Position numbers and translations under genes: made by a program
The notes under the pieces: generated by a model
Databases searched by the model: none
Told to the model about the DNA's origin: nothing
The model's input: only the letters and a program-made list of their open reading frames with translations
Assembly: GCA_001775965.1 (NCBI GenBank)
Contig: MEZG01000060.1
Coordinates: 1-15,164, forward strand
DNA length: 15,164 nucleotides
Reading direction: 5' to 3'
Origin: Candidatus Bathyarchaeota archaeon RBG_13_60_20
GTDB lineage: Archaea; Thermoproteota; Bathyarchaeia; TCS64
In this document: piece after piece, positions 6,397 to 14,281 of the stretch
How positions within the stretch are numbered: the stretch's first letter is position 1
Layout of the letters: each line of letters starts with the position of its first letter

Positions 6397-6418
6397 TGAG
6401 TAACTCCTTAGTGATTCC

Positions 6419-7345
6419 ATGAGCAAGATCAGGGTAGGCTTACCGAAGCTGCTGCACAACGGCCAGCTTGGCTACACGGAGATCGATGAGAGCCCCAACG
6501 TCATGGAGGGCGGCGGCCTCCTGGGGCTCCTCGAGGAGTGGGGGTGCGATGTTGTGGACAGGAGGACGGCCTGGCTCACAGAGGAGGAGGAGAAGTCCTA
6601 CGGGGCAAGGTACAGGCTGGCCCTAGCGAGCAACCACCTGGCCGACATGGTGGCCGAGCAGATAAGGGCCGGGGCCCTCCCAATAGGGCTGCTGAGCAAC
6701 TGCAACGGGCTGATGGGCATGCTAGCAGGCCACCAGAGGTCGGGGGGAGGGCGGAAGCCGCTGAGGGTAGGGCTCGTCTGGGTGGACGCCCACGGAGACT
6801 TCAACACCCCCGAGACGAGCCTCAGCGGCATGATGGGGGGGATGCCCGTGGCCATCAGCACCGGCCTCTGCCTCCACCACATCAGGCGGGCCTGCGGGCT
6901 GGACCCGCCTCTGCCCATGAAGTACGTCACCATGGTCGGGGTCAGGGACACGGACCCCTGGGAGCAGTACCTCATAGACCAGTATGATGTGAGCCAGATC
7001 AGCGTGGATGACGTGCGGCGCCTAAGCCCGGCCATCGACATGGAGATGGATAGGCTCGGCACCATCGCCGACATCATATACGTCCACATAGACCTTGACG
7101 TCCTGGACCCCGAGGACATCCCGGGCGCAGGCCTCCCAGTGAAGGACGGCCCCACAGCCGGTGAGCTGGCGGAGGCCCTTGAGATAATTTTCGAGAACCC
7201 CAAGGCGGCCGGTTTCGGCCTGGCCAGCTATCCGTCAAGCAGGGACCCCGAAAGGAGGGGCCTAAGGTCTGTCTACAAGCTTGTCGAGGGCGTGGTGAAG
7301 GGCGTCAGGAGCAGGGAGGGCGGACCCACCGGCGTCATGAGCTAG
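6419..7345 (+). CDS. Arginase/agmatinase-superfamily (ureohydrolase-fold) protein with an altered metal site
   Basis: Members hydrolyse guanidino or formimino groups at a binuclear Mn2+ site, yielding urea, formamide or similar products. The 308-residue protein keeps the second and third ligand blocks: VDAHGDFNTPETSLSG (122-137; D123, H125, D127) and HIDLDVLDPEDIPGAG (223-238; D225 and D227). The first block, normally GGDHS with a metal-binding His, reads LSNCNG (92-97), so that His is replaced by C95. The late acidic residue that binds the guanidino group in arginase is not evident; that region reads GLASYPSSRDPERRG (267-281), as I recall from poorly characterised 'arginase family' proteins in actinobacteria and archaea. 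The substrate is therefore uncertain and classical arginase or agmatinase activity should not be assumed. Its 3' end overlaps the convergent kinase gene by 11 bp. Confidence 0.85.
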   Translation: MSKIRVGLPKLLHNGQLGYTEIDESPNVMEGGGLLGLLEEWGCDVVDRRTAWLTEEEEKSYGARYRLALASNHLADMVAEQIRAGALPIGLLSNCNGLMGMLAGHQRSGGGRKPLRVGLVWVDAHGDFNTPETSLSGMMGGMPVAISTGLCLHHIRRACGLDPPLPMKYVTMVGVRDTDPWEQYLIDQYDVSQISVDDVRRLSPAIDMEMDRLGTIADIIYVHIDLDVLDPEDIPGAGLPVKDGPTAGELAEALEIIFENPKAAGFGLASYPSSRDPERRGLRSVYKLVEGVVKGVRSREGGPTGVMS

Positions 7346-10300
7346 GCGATACCGCGGGGAGCCTGACCTCCACGGATGTGCCCTGGCCCACCCTGGAGCT
7401 TATGCTGATGCCTCCGCGATGGGCCTCAACCACCTCCCTGCAGTATGTAAGTCCCAGGCCCATCCCTGTCTCTTTGGTCGTGAAGAAGGGCTGGAACAGT
7501 TTCTCCTTGTCGGCGTCCGAGATCCCTGAGCCTGTGTCGGTGATCGTTAGGATGGATTCGCCTAGCCTAGCCTCGGTGCTAACCTTGAGGGTGCCGCCGT
7601 TGGGCATCGCCTCAATGGCATTGTTCAGCAGGTTGTCGATCACCCTTGTCATCTTGTTTACATCAAGCTCCAGGGAGCCTCCGGCTTCAAGGTAAAACCG
7701 TAGAGTGATCTCCGCAGGGGAAATGCGCTTCTCGAGGGCCCTCTTCACGACGTGGTCAAGGCTCGCGAGCTCGGTTTTTAGAGCCTTGGGCGACGTGAGG
7801 TCCCTCAGGTCGTCGACTATGTAGCTCATGTAGTCGATGTTCTTGTTGATGATGGAGATCATCTCGGAGGAGGACCCCGCATCCTCGACCATCAGCTGCG
7901 CCGCGTTGCGCACATTTATGAGGGGGCCCTTGAGGTCGTGCCTGATCATGCGGCTCACCCTGTCAAAACCTTTAAGGACGTTACCCAGGTTCCCCTCTGA
8001 TGCTTTTTCCTGTTCAGCCTCCTGCTCTAACCTCGCAAGCGCCGCCCCAACGTGCATCCCCAGAAGCTCAAGCATCCTGATGTCCTGCTCCGTGAACGCT
8101 TCGACCTTGGGGCTCTCTACGTTGAGGACCGCGTACACTCTGTCCTGGGCTATGACCGGAACGGCCAGCTCGGACCTTGTGTCGCTGTTGACCATGATGT
8201 ATCCGGGATCCTGGTGGACGTCTGGGGCGTACACTGGGCGCTTGCTCCGCGCCGCCCTGACGGTCAGGCCGGGGCCCTCAAGGGGCAGGGGCACACCTCG
8301 TGGCGGCGTCCCACGGGAGTCTACGTTCACCAGCTTTTCGCCTTCGACAACTTGGAACGATATGAAGCTCCACCCGAACACCTGATCCATTATGTTCATT
8401 GTAGTCGAGGCAGCATCCTGCACGCTCTTAACTGCCCCGAGTTTAACAGAGTGATTGTATAGGGCTGTTAGGGTCTCCTCGTACCGGGCCCGTTCAGTGA
8501 TGTCGCGGTTGATGGCTAGTGAGGCTACCTTTCCGTCGTAGATGATCCTTGTGGCGCTGTTCTCAATCACGATGGGCGCCCCATCTCTACCCTTCATCGT
8601 GAACTGGTACCTAGTGGGGGCGTCATCCCCCCTCAGCCTGGCAAGGGTGTACTTCCTGACTCGCTCCCTGTCGGCTTCATCTATCCCCTGGAAGGCTGGT
8701 TTACCGATCAAGTCGCGGGGGTTCTTGTATCCCATGAGGTCAGCTGCCTTCTGATTCACATAGAGGTATTTTTCGGCGTCGAGCACGAACACAGCGTCGG
8801 AGGTGTTCTCCAGGAGCACCCTGTACCGCTCTTCGGACCTGTTAAGTGCCTCCATGTACCTTAGGTTCCTGATGGCTATCGCGGCGTGGGCCCCCAGGGC
8901 TTCGGTGAGTTTCCTCTCCTGCTCGGTGAAGGTATAGGGCTCGCCTTTCTCCACGTTTAAGACAGCTACCGTCGCTCCCTCGACCACCACGGGGACCGCC
9001 AGCTCCGTGAGGCTGATCCTGTTACCCTGCACATAATCAGGGTCTTCTCTCACGTCCGGAACGTACTGTGTCTGTTTGAGGACCGCAGCGCGCACAGTGA
9101 TCCCTCCCCCTTCCAGGGGGAGGCTGTACGGCGGGTCAGCGAGCTCGCTAACCAGGTAGTCGACCAATCGACCGTCCTCCACCTTGATGACATCGACTAT
9201 TTTGAAGCCAATGATCTTCTCCAGCGCGGTGTATGTAACGTCAAGCATCTGGTCGAGGGTTTGAGCCGTGTTCAGGGATATTAGGTGCTGGTTGAGAGCC
9301 TCAAGCTTCTCCAGCTGCCTCTTCTTATCCTCAAGCTCGCCTATCCTTCGGACCGCGGAGGCGACGTGTTGGGCGAGTATCTCAAGCAGCTTCACATCAT
9401 CCTCAGAGAATGCGTTCAATTGGGTGCTCTCAATGTTTATAGCGCCCACCGATTCGCCGTCCAAGATTATTGGCACTGCCAGCTCCGATAGGTTCAGCGG
9501 GGGCTCGTACCCGGTAACAGGCATAATTACGTAGTCGGGGTCGAGCCTAACGTCTGGGACCACCTGGCTGCTGAGGGTCCTCAGAGCCCTGGCGATAACG
9601 CTTTTCGTGTTCAGAGGAATGCTTACCCTGTCGGGGAAACTATACTCGATGCCCCTGTAAAACACGAACTCACCGCCGTCCATGAAGCCAACGTCGCCCC
9701 ATCCGTACCCCAGGGCGCTTGAGAGGATCTGGGTGGTAATAATGGACACCTCCTCTAGGCTCCCGGCCTGGCTCAGCTGGGTCGCGCTCAAGTGGAGGGC
9801 GTTGAGCCTGGCCTCGAACCTCTTGAGCTGAGTTATGTCGGTGCTGATGATTCCCAGCCCATCCCCCACCTTGAAGGCCTTGATCTGCAGGTAGCGGCTC
9901 CCGTTGGGCTCGTCGAGCAGGTCAAGTCTGAAGGGGGCGCCGGTTTTTAGGACCTCCAGGTAACGTTCCTCTCGACCGGATGTCCTGATCTCGGGGAACA
10001 GCGTGATGATGCTCTTCCCGACTATTTCTCCCTTGCTGAGGCCCAGCCTCTGCTCGATGACCTTGTTTGTGTCCATGTAGTTCAGGTCCCGATCGAGGAT
10101 GCTGAAGCCGTCTGTCGCGGAGTCCATGAAGGTCTCGATGAGGGCTTGGGTTCGTCGGGTCTCCTCCTCAGCAGCACGATTCTCCATTGCCACGGTTATC
10201 CTCTTCATGAGGACCTGGTAGTGGCTAGGTTCCAGCTCTTTCTTCACGTAGTCGTTAATGCCCGCCGCGAAGGCCGCCTCCGCGATTTCCTCGCTCCCAT

Positions 10301-10562
10301 GGCCTGTGTAGAGGATGAAGGGGGCCTCCGTGATCCCCTTTACAAGGGGGAAAAGGGTGAGGCCGTTCATGGACGGCATCTCGTAGTCGCATATGATGCA
10401 GTCGAAGCTCTGGTCCTTGAGCAGGGCGAGGGCCTGGGCGGGTCCCGTGGCGGACGTGACCTTCACAGAGCCTGAGAGCTTCTCCAGGAACGTCTTGGTG
10501 AACTGGAGATGATTAGAGTCATCATCGATGTGTAGCACCCTTATCAGCCTCCTGTCTGTCAT
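7335..10562 (-). CDS. Hybrid sensor histidine kinase: REC-PAS-GAF-GAF-PAS-GAF-HisKA-HATPase
   Basis: This is a 1075-residue cytoplasmic sensor kinase; no membrane segment is visible. Domain order, with rough residues: receiver (6-125; acidic pocket D13-D15, phospho-acceptor D59, T86, K107), PAS (140-248), GAF (262-405), GAF (430-568), PAS (575-692), GAF (700-845), a short coiled linker, HisKA with RHDLKGPL (H875), then HATPase_c with N-box NLLNNAIEA (977-985), DTGSGI (1009-1014) and GMGLGL (1033-1038). The three GAF domains share PDVxxDPxY and SELAVPV motifs, indicating internal duplication. An N-terminal receiver on a GAF/PAS kinase is a common archaeal design, so the kinase may receive phosphate from another protein or act on its own receiver. 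No DNA-binding partner gene is present. The likely ligands of the GAF and PAS domains are unknown. Confidence 0.95.
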   Translation of the reverse strand: MTDRRLIRVLHIDDDSNHLQFTKTFLEKLSGSVKVTSATGPAQALALLKDQSFDCIICDYEMPSMNGLTLFPLVKGITEAPFILYTGHGSEEIAEAAFAAGINDYVKKELEPSHYQVLMKRITVAMENRAAEEETRRTQALIETFMDSATDGFSILDRDLNYMDTNKVIEQRLGLSKGEIVGKSIITLFPEIRTSGREERYLEVLKTGAPFRLDLLDEPNGSRYLQIKAFKVGDGLGIISTDITQLKRFEARLNALHLSATQLSQAGSLEEVSIITTQILSSALGYGWGDVGFMDGGEFVFYRGIEYSFPDRVSIPLNTKSVIARALRTLSSQVVPDVRLDPDYVIMPVTGYEPPLNLSELAVPIILDGESVGAINIESTQLNAFSEDDVKLLEILAQHVASAVRRIGELEDKKRQLEKLEALNQHLISLNTAQTLDQMLDVTYTALEKIIGFKIVDVIKVEDGRLVDYLVSELADPPYSLPLEGGGITVRAAVLKQTQYVPDVREDPDYVQGNRISLTELAVPVVVEGATVAVLNVEKGEPYTFTEQERKLTEALGAHAAIAIRNLRYMEALNRSEERYRVLLENTSDAVFVLDAEKYLYVNQKAADLMGYKNPRDLIGKPAFQGIDEADRERVRKYTLARLRGDDAPTRYQFTMKGRDGAPIVIENSATRIIYDGKVASLAINRDITERARYEETLTALYNHSVKLGAVKSVQDAASTTMNIMDQVFGWSFISFQVVEGEKLVNVDSRGTPPRGVPLPLEGPGLTVRAARSKRPVYAPDVHQDPGYIMVNSDTRSELAVPVIAQDRVYAVLNVESPKVEAFTEQDIRMLELLGMHVGAALARLEQEAEQEKASEGNLGNVLKGFDRVSRMIRHDLKGPLINVRNAAQLMVEDAGSSSEMISIINKNIDYMSYIVDDLRDLTSPKALKTELASLDHVVKRALEKRISPAEITLRFYLEAGGSLELDVNKMTRVIDNLLNNAIEAMPNGGTLKVSTEARLGESILTITDTGSGISDADKEKLFQPFFTTKETGMGLGLTYCREVVEAHRGGISISSRVGQGTSVEVRLPAVSPSS

Positions 10563-10609
10563 CAGCCCACCCTCTTTCCACTACCCATGTCGTATCTTGT
10601 TTATATTGG
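10563..10609 (-). promoter_or_regulatory. Kinase promoter and leader with ribosome-binding site
   Basis: On the minus strand CCAATATAAAC (10609-10599) is a strong TATA-like element about 41 bp before the ATG, predicting a transcript start near 10577. The resulting leader of about 15 nt contains GAGGGTGG roughly seven bases before the start, which can pair with the 3' end of 16S rRNA. Unlike most genes here, this one seems to be leadered. Confidence 0.5.
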
Positions 10610-10632
10610 TTGTAGATGCCCGGAGAATAATG

Positions 10633-11910
10633 TTAGATGACGAACCTTTCGTGCTCCACATGCCTGTATCTGACGCCCAGGTTAGCGACTCTGAACCTGC
10701 GGCCGCCTTGTAGCTCCGCTTCTTCCTCGCCGGCCACCAGGGCGTCAATTATCCTGCCCAGTGCGTCGGCCTTCATTATGCCGCTGCCGCTTGCAGCGCC
10801 GATGTAGTACATGCCGTGGGCCTCGTAGACCACTGGCGTCTCGTCGAGGCTGTTGATGGCGTACTGGCCCGCCCACATGTTCATGGGTCGGACGTCCTCG
10901 AAGCACGGGAAGTACTTCACCAGGACGTGGTACACGTTGTTGGTGTAGTAGTCCTCCTCGGCCTGGGGGTCCTCCTCCAGCTCGAACCTGCGGCCCAGGT
11001 CGTCGGCACACCCCAGCCAGATGCTTCCCTCGCTGAGCTCGCTCCTGAACAGTATCTTGGCCTTGGGGAGGATGGTCAGGGGTATGCTCCCCTCCTCGTT
11101 GAGGCCCTTGACCTTGAAAAGGGGCCCCAGCTTGGCGTCCTTGAAGGCGAAGAGCTGCCTCTTCTTGGGCCGCATGAAGCTGTCTAGGCCGACGGGGTCC
11201 ATGAGGCTGGCCGCCCATACGCCGCAGGCGATCACGGTCTTGGCGGCGTTGATGGATCCCTTGCTGGTCTCGGCTCCCACGATCCGGGTGTTCTGCCAGA
11301 CGAAGGGCTCCCCCGGTATGCCCAGCTCCTCCTCGGGCTTCAGGAGCAGCCTCTTGGCCTCCGTGTTGTACATGACCTCGCCGCCCAATCTGAGGAACTC
11401 GGCCTCGTAGGCGCGAGTGAGGGCGTCCGCGTCCAGGCTGCCACACTTCTCCCCGAAGACGCCGACGGCGACGTCCTCGAGGCCCATGAGCTCGGCCTCC
11501 TCGTCGCCGCCGAACCCTGTGACCAGGCAGGGCACCGACTCCTTGAGTTCGTCAAGGCTGAGTACGGTGACGCTGCCGCCGCGCTTCACTATGGCGTCGA
11601 CGGCGGGCTTGATAGCCTCGTGCTGGCCCTGGCTGAAGAGCCAGAGGTAGCCAATGAACTGGAGCTTTATGTCGTGGCCCTGCTCCTCCATCTCCTTGTA
11701 GGCGTCGATGCTGGTGTCGGCTAGCAGGTAGTTGGTCTCACTGGTGAAGACGTTGCGGAACCCGCCCTCGCTCTTGGCGCTGTTGCCCTGGCCGGGGCCG
11801 CTGAACTTGTCTATGACCAGTATCTTCTTGGAGGGGTCACGCCGCTTCATGTGGTAGGCGGAGCTGAGGCCCAGGACCCCTGCCCCGATGACGAGGATGT
11901 CGCAGTCCAT
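10633..11910 (-). CDS. FAD-dependent oxidoreductase, DAO (glycine/D-amino acid oxidase) family
   Basis: This is a flavoprotein of the DAO superfamily (sarcosine, glycine and D-amino acid oxidases/dehydrogenases, glycerol-3-phosphate dehydrogenase relatives). The 425 residues begin with a classic Rossmann dinucleotide-binding motif, VIGAGVLGLSSAYH (7-20), and the ribose-binding acid D34 ends the second strand (ILVIDKF). NSAKSEGGFRNVF (43-55) matches the FAD-contact loop of the family. KTVIACGVWAASL (~224-236) is the usual second FAD-contact segment, and the C-terminal GAASGSGIMKADALGRIIDALVAG is the DAO end motif. No signal peptide or twin-arginine motif is seen, so it is cytoplasmic. The tail ends in basic and acidic residues (RYRHVEHERFVI), as I recall from archaeal members. 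The natural substrate is not evident. It is divergent from the methyltransferase gene across a 114-bp gap. Confidence 0.9.
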   Translation of the reverse strand: MDCDILVIGAGVLGLSSAYHMKRRDPSKKILVIDKFSGPGQGNSAKSEGGFRNVFTSETNYLLADTSIDAYKEMEEQGHDIKLQFIGYLWLFSQGQHEAIKPAVDAIVKRGGSVTVLSLDELKESVPCLVTGFGGDEEAELMGLEDVAVGVFGEKCGSLDADALTRAYEAEFLRLGGEVMYNTEAKRLLLKPEEELGIPGEPFVWQNTRIVGAETSKGSINAAKTVIACGVWAASLMDPVGLDSFMRPKKRQLFAFKDAKLGPLFKVKGLNEEGSIPLTILPKAKILFRSELSEGSIWLGCADDLGRRFELEEDPQAEEDYYTNNVYHVLVKYFPCFEDVRPMNMWAGQYAINSLDETPVVYEAHGMYYIGAASGSGIMKADALGRIIDALVAGEEEAELQGGRRFRVANLGVRYRHVEHERFVI

Positions 11911-12024
11911 TGAAATCTATTGGACTTCTCTTGTAGGGGGATATAACGTTAACCCGGCGGCCTCGGCTGTGGGTAAGTAGTGTTACTCATTAATGTTATA
12001 AAACAATAAAATATCTTTTAGCTT
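11911..12024. promoter_or_regulatory. Divergent promoter region between the DAO and methyltransferase genes
   Basis: This 114-bp gap carries a core element for each side. Minus strand: AACGTTATATCC (11951-11940), about 33 bp before the DAO ATG. Plus strand: GTTATAAAAC (11995-12004), about 25 bp before ATG 12025, followed by further A/T-rich sequence. The methyltransferase start therefore looks leaderless. The two cores are about 55 bp apart, unlike the single shared core at 3609-3623. Confidence 0.55.
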
Positions 12025-12810
12025 ATGAAGCATTGGACTGAGCAGCTATTCGTAGACTCCTCCGACCTATTCATGCTCGACATGGAGGCGGGCATCGAGA
12101 GGGCTAGGCTGGATTGCCAGGGAGTCAGAGAGATGCTGGAGAGCAAAGGAGTGGTTGAAGGTTCGAGGCTTCTTGATGTGCCCTGCGGGATTGGCCGCCA
12201 CTCCATCGAGCTTGCGGCGATGTGGTACAGTGTCGTCGGAGTTGATTTCTCTGAACCATTCCTCAGGAGGGCTCGAAGCCGGGCGGATGAGAGGGGCGTA
12301 GCGGAGCTATGCACCTTCATCAAGGGGGACATGAGAGAACTAGCCACGGTTCTGAAGGAAGACAAGTTCGACGCGGCCCTCAACCTCTTCACGTCCATTG
12401 GCTACTACGACGAGAGGACCGATGTTGAAACGTTTAAGCAGCTGAGACAATTGATCCGGAGAGACGGCTGCCTGATCGTTGACACATTCAACCGTGACTG
12501 GATGGTCCGCAACTTCAGGCCGGTTGATGTTATCGATAAGGGCCAAGAGACCGTCTACAATGAGACGCGCAGGTTCAACCTCGAAACCAGCAGAATGGAG
12601 TCAGAGCACACCTACTACCGGAGACGTGGAGACGACCTGATCCATCTTAAGACCGTGAACACGGATCACCGGGTGTACTCCCTACACGAGGTAATGAGCA
12701 TGTTAGAGGAGGCGGGGTGGACCCCAAGTTCCTTCTATGGTGCTTTCGATCAGCGGCCCACATCATGGGACACCAACAGGATCATAGCCGTGGTTGTAAA
12801 TACGAGGTGA
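12025..12810 (+). CDS. Class I SAM-dependent methyltransferase
   Basis: This is a 261-residue class I (Rossmann-like) methyltransferase. Motif I is LLDVPCGIGRHSIELA (49-64), with the glycine loop C54-G55-I56-G57. The acidic residue after the second strand is D74 in VVGVDFSEPFL. Motif IV lies in FDAALNLFTSIGYYD (~115-129), and post-motif CLIVDTFNRD follows. This arrangement, with DxPCGxGRHS and NLFxSxGY, is typical of the methyltransf_25/methyltransf_11-type small-molecule enzymes. No RNA-binding domain such as THUMP or PUA is attached, so a small-molecule or protein substrate is likelier than RNA. Start: ATG 12025 with a TATA-like element at the leaderless distance. The next gene begins 65 bp downstream with its own core element. 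The substrate is unknown. Confidence 0.9.
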   Translation: MKHWTEQLFVDSSDLFMLDMEAGIERARLDCQGVREMLESKGVVEGSRLLDVPCGIGRHSIELAAMWYSVVGVDFSEPFLRRARSRADERGVAELCTFIKGDMRELATVLKEDKFDAALNLFTSIGYYDERTDVETFKQLRQLIRRDGCLIVDTFNRDWMVRNFRPVDVIDKGQETVYNETRRFNLETSRMESEHTYYRRRGDDLIHLKTVNTDHRVYSLHEVMSMLEEAGWTPSSFYGAFDQRPTSWDTNRIIAVVVNTR

Positions 12811-12842
12811 GCTAAACCCGCCAATTAGCATTCCTCGATAGT

Positions 12843-12884
12843 CATATAACTCGGGCACCCGTTTTCAAGGTTGAAATGTCAACC
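12843..12884 (+). promoter_or_regulatory. MBL gene promoter and palindrome across its start codon
   Basis: CATATAAC (12843-12850) is centred about 29 bp before ATG 12876, fitting a leaderless transcript. The start codon sits in the centre of a perfect inverted repeat, GGTTGA-AATG-TCAACC (12869-12884; 6-bp arms, AATG loop). If transcription begins at the ATG the left arm is not transcribed and the element would act as DNA. With a longer transcript it could form a hairpin that hides the start. Confidence 0.45.
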
Positions 12885-13790
12885 CCGGAAGACCGCAAGC
12901 TGCTCATGGGTGACCGCTGGTGGGAGAAGCTCCCACGGAAGGTCTACTCGACCCTCGAACGGGTGCCCTGCAGCCAGGATTGGTTCGAGGTGTACAAGGT
13001 CAAGGAAGGCATCTACGCCATCTATGAGCCGGGCCAGTACGAGGAGGCCCTGTGTACCCTGCTGCTGGGCGGGGAAGAGGCGGCCCTCATCGACACCGGC
13101 TGTGGCATAGCCAACATACGTGCGTGCGTCGAGGAGATCACCGATCTGCCCGTGATGGTGGTGAACACCCACGCCCACAACGACCACATAGCGGACAACC
13201 ACAGGTTCAGCAGTATCGCGATGCTTGACCACTCCTGGAGCGTCAGGGCCCAAAGGGGGCTCCCCAACAGCGAGATGATTCACCTCGTCGAGCCCGGCAT
13301 GGTGTGGAAGCCCCTGCCCAAGGGCTTCGACCCCAAGAAGTACGTGACCCCGCCCTTCAAGGCGACGCGGTGGTTCAGCGACGGCGACGTCATCGACCTG
13401 GGGACGCGGACCCTGGAGGTGATGCACACGCCCGGCCACTCCCCGGACAGCTGCTGCTTCCTGGACAGGGAGGACAGGCTCCTCTTCACCGGGGACATGT
13501 TCTACACGGGTGGTATCTACACGTACTTGGAGGGCGGCGATATACCGACGTTCATCGAGAGCTACGAGTACATGCTGAGCCACTACGAAGATTACGACAG
13601 GCTCATGCCAAGCCACAACGAGCCCTGGGTGGAGAAGGAGTTGTTGAGGGACGTGCACAGGGCAGTGGTGGAAATATCCGAGGGCCGTGGTAAGTACAGG
13701 GAGGGCGTTGACAGGGGCGTCCCCATCAAGAGGTTCGACTACGGTCGGTTCAACATTGTGACCAGAGCCGACCAGCACCGGCCAAAGTAA
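12876..13790 (+). CDS. Metallo-beta-lactamase-fold hydrolase
   Basis: This is a metal-dependent hydrolase of the MBL superfamily; the fold serves thioesterases, glyoxalase II, lactonases and others. The 304-residue protein has the full metal site: THAHNDHIADNH (98-109) giving the HxHxDH motif (H99, H101, D103, H104), MHTPGHSPDSC (183-193; H188), FTGDMFY (204-210; D207) and PSHN (246-249; H247). The preceding strand LIDTGCG (71-77) is also typical. An N-terminal extension of about 40 residues precedes the fold (WWEKLPRKVY at 15-24). The glyoxalase II-specific C-terminal domain is missing; the C-terminus instead ends in a basic stretch. There is no signal peptide, so it is cytoplasmic. Its substrate is unknown; the neighbouring methyltransferase and flavin oxidoreductase do not fix a pathway. 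Confidence 0.92.
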   Translation: MSTPEDRKLLMGDRWWEKLPRKVYSTLERVPCSQDWFEVYKVKEGIYAIYEPGQYEEALCTLLLGGEEAALIDTGCGIANIRACVEEITDLPVMVVNTHAHNDHIADNHRFSSIAMLDHSWSVRAQRGLPNSEMIHLVEPGMVWKPLPKGFDPKKYVTPPFKATRWFSDGDVIDLGTRTLEVMHTPGHSPDSCCFLDREDRLLFTGDMFYTGGIYTYLEGGDIPTFIESYEYMLSHYEDYDRLMPSHNEPWVEKELLRDVHRAVVEISEGRGKYREGVDRGVPIKRFDYGRFNIVTRADQHRPK

Positions 13791-14123
13791 CAGCGTTCCT
13801 CAGCCTTTTTCGTGTAGCCCTCATTCCACTCTCGTAGGCAGCGCCGAGCATCGGCCTCATGCCGCGCATATACCTGTAAGAGTTTGCGAGGCGCCCCCCA
13901 TGGAGCCGTGGGGCTCGACGCCGTCCTTCGCCTCTGCGAGCTCCCTCTCGAACCTGTCGACGGCGAAGCTCCGGGACAGCTCCTCGGCCCCGCCCTGAGG
14001 GGCTTCCCTGAGTTGCTCGTCCCCAAAGACCTGGGGCCCATGACCCCTTGAGCCCACCTCGGGGATGGTTATTTGAACCCCGAAAATATCTCTTAGCTCG
14101 CCAACCGCAACCTTGAATTCCAA
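13750..14123 (-). pseudogene. Possible small gene broken by a -1 frameshift at a G6 run
   Basis: No family recognised. On the minus strand a frame from TTG 14123 reads MEFKVAVGELRDIF..., then an acidic helical segment DRFERELAEAKDGVEPHGS, with GC-rich third positions and AGG/GAG codons like the neighbouring genes. It stops at 13857 soon after the sequence ATG GGG GGC. Slipping back one base in the G run (13899-13894) continues as RLANSYRYMRGMRPMLGAAY..., which stays open to 13750 and would give about 124 residues. Slipping the other way gives another plausible helical reading (KLLQVYARHEADARR), so the intended frame is not certain. The last 41 bp would overlap the MBL gene. It may be a sequencing error, a decaying gene, a programmed -1 site, or chance. 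Start choice (TTG) is weak and no clear promoter is seen. Confidence 0.33.
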
Positions 14124-14281
14124 GCTTGCTTACTGACATAAGCTAAGAGCAGAGCTGCTCCAGGGCGAGGCGCTGGGCTCCTTCGAGCAGGCCCTGTCCC
14201 GCGGCGGCTACAGGGAGGCGCCCATGGAGGGTTGCGGTGGAGGCTACTTTACAGTGTACAGGCCAGGACACAGGGCAGGCG
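13791..14281. other. 491-bp stretch without an intact gene
   Basis: Between the MBL stop and the DUF72 start I see no complete open reading frame with family-like sequence, no tRNA-like cloverleaf, no tandem repeats and no transposase. It contains a short T5 tract after the MBL gene (13806-13810, a weak terminator candidate), the possible frameshifted minus-strand gene, and the plus-strand coding-like remnant described separately. It looks like degraded or rearranged coding sequence rather than an ordinary regulatory gap. Confidence 0.5.

Noticed and set aside
12879..13778. Long minus-strand open frame (299 codons) opposite the MBL gene
   Set aside because: It is a high-GC shadow frame; the plus strand has the full metal-binding motif set and a TATA-like element, the minus strand neither.
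14237..14281. GTG 14237 as the DUF72 start
   Set aside because: The added 15 residues are low-complexity-like and not part of the DUF72 fold; ATG 14282 lies directly before the conserved first strand.
13791..14281. tRNA or other structured RNA gene in the largest gene-free stretch
   Set aside because: A TTCGAGC string near 14178 recalls a T-loop, but no acceptor stem, anticodon arm or D-arm pairs around it. The base pattern is codon-like instead.
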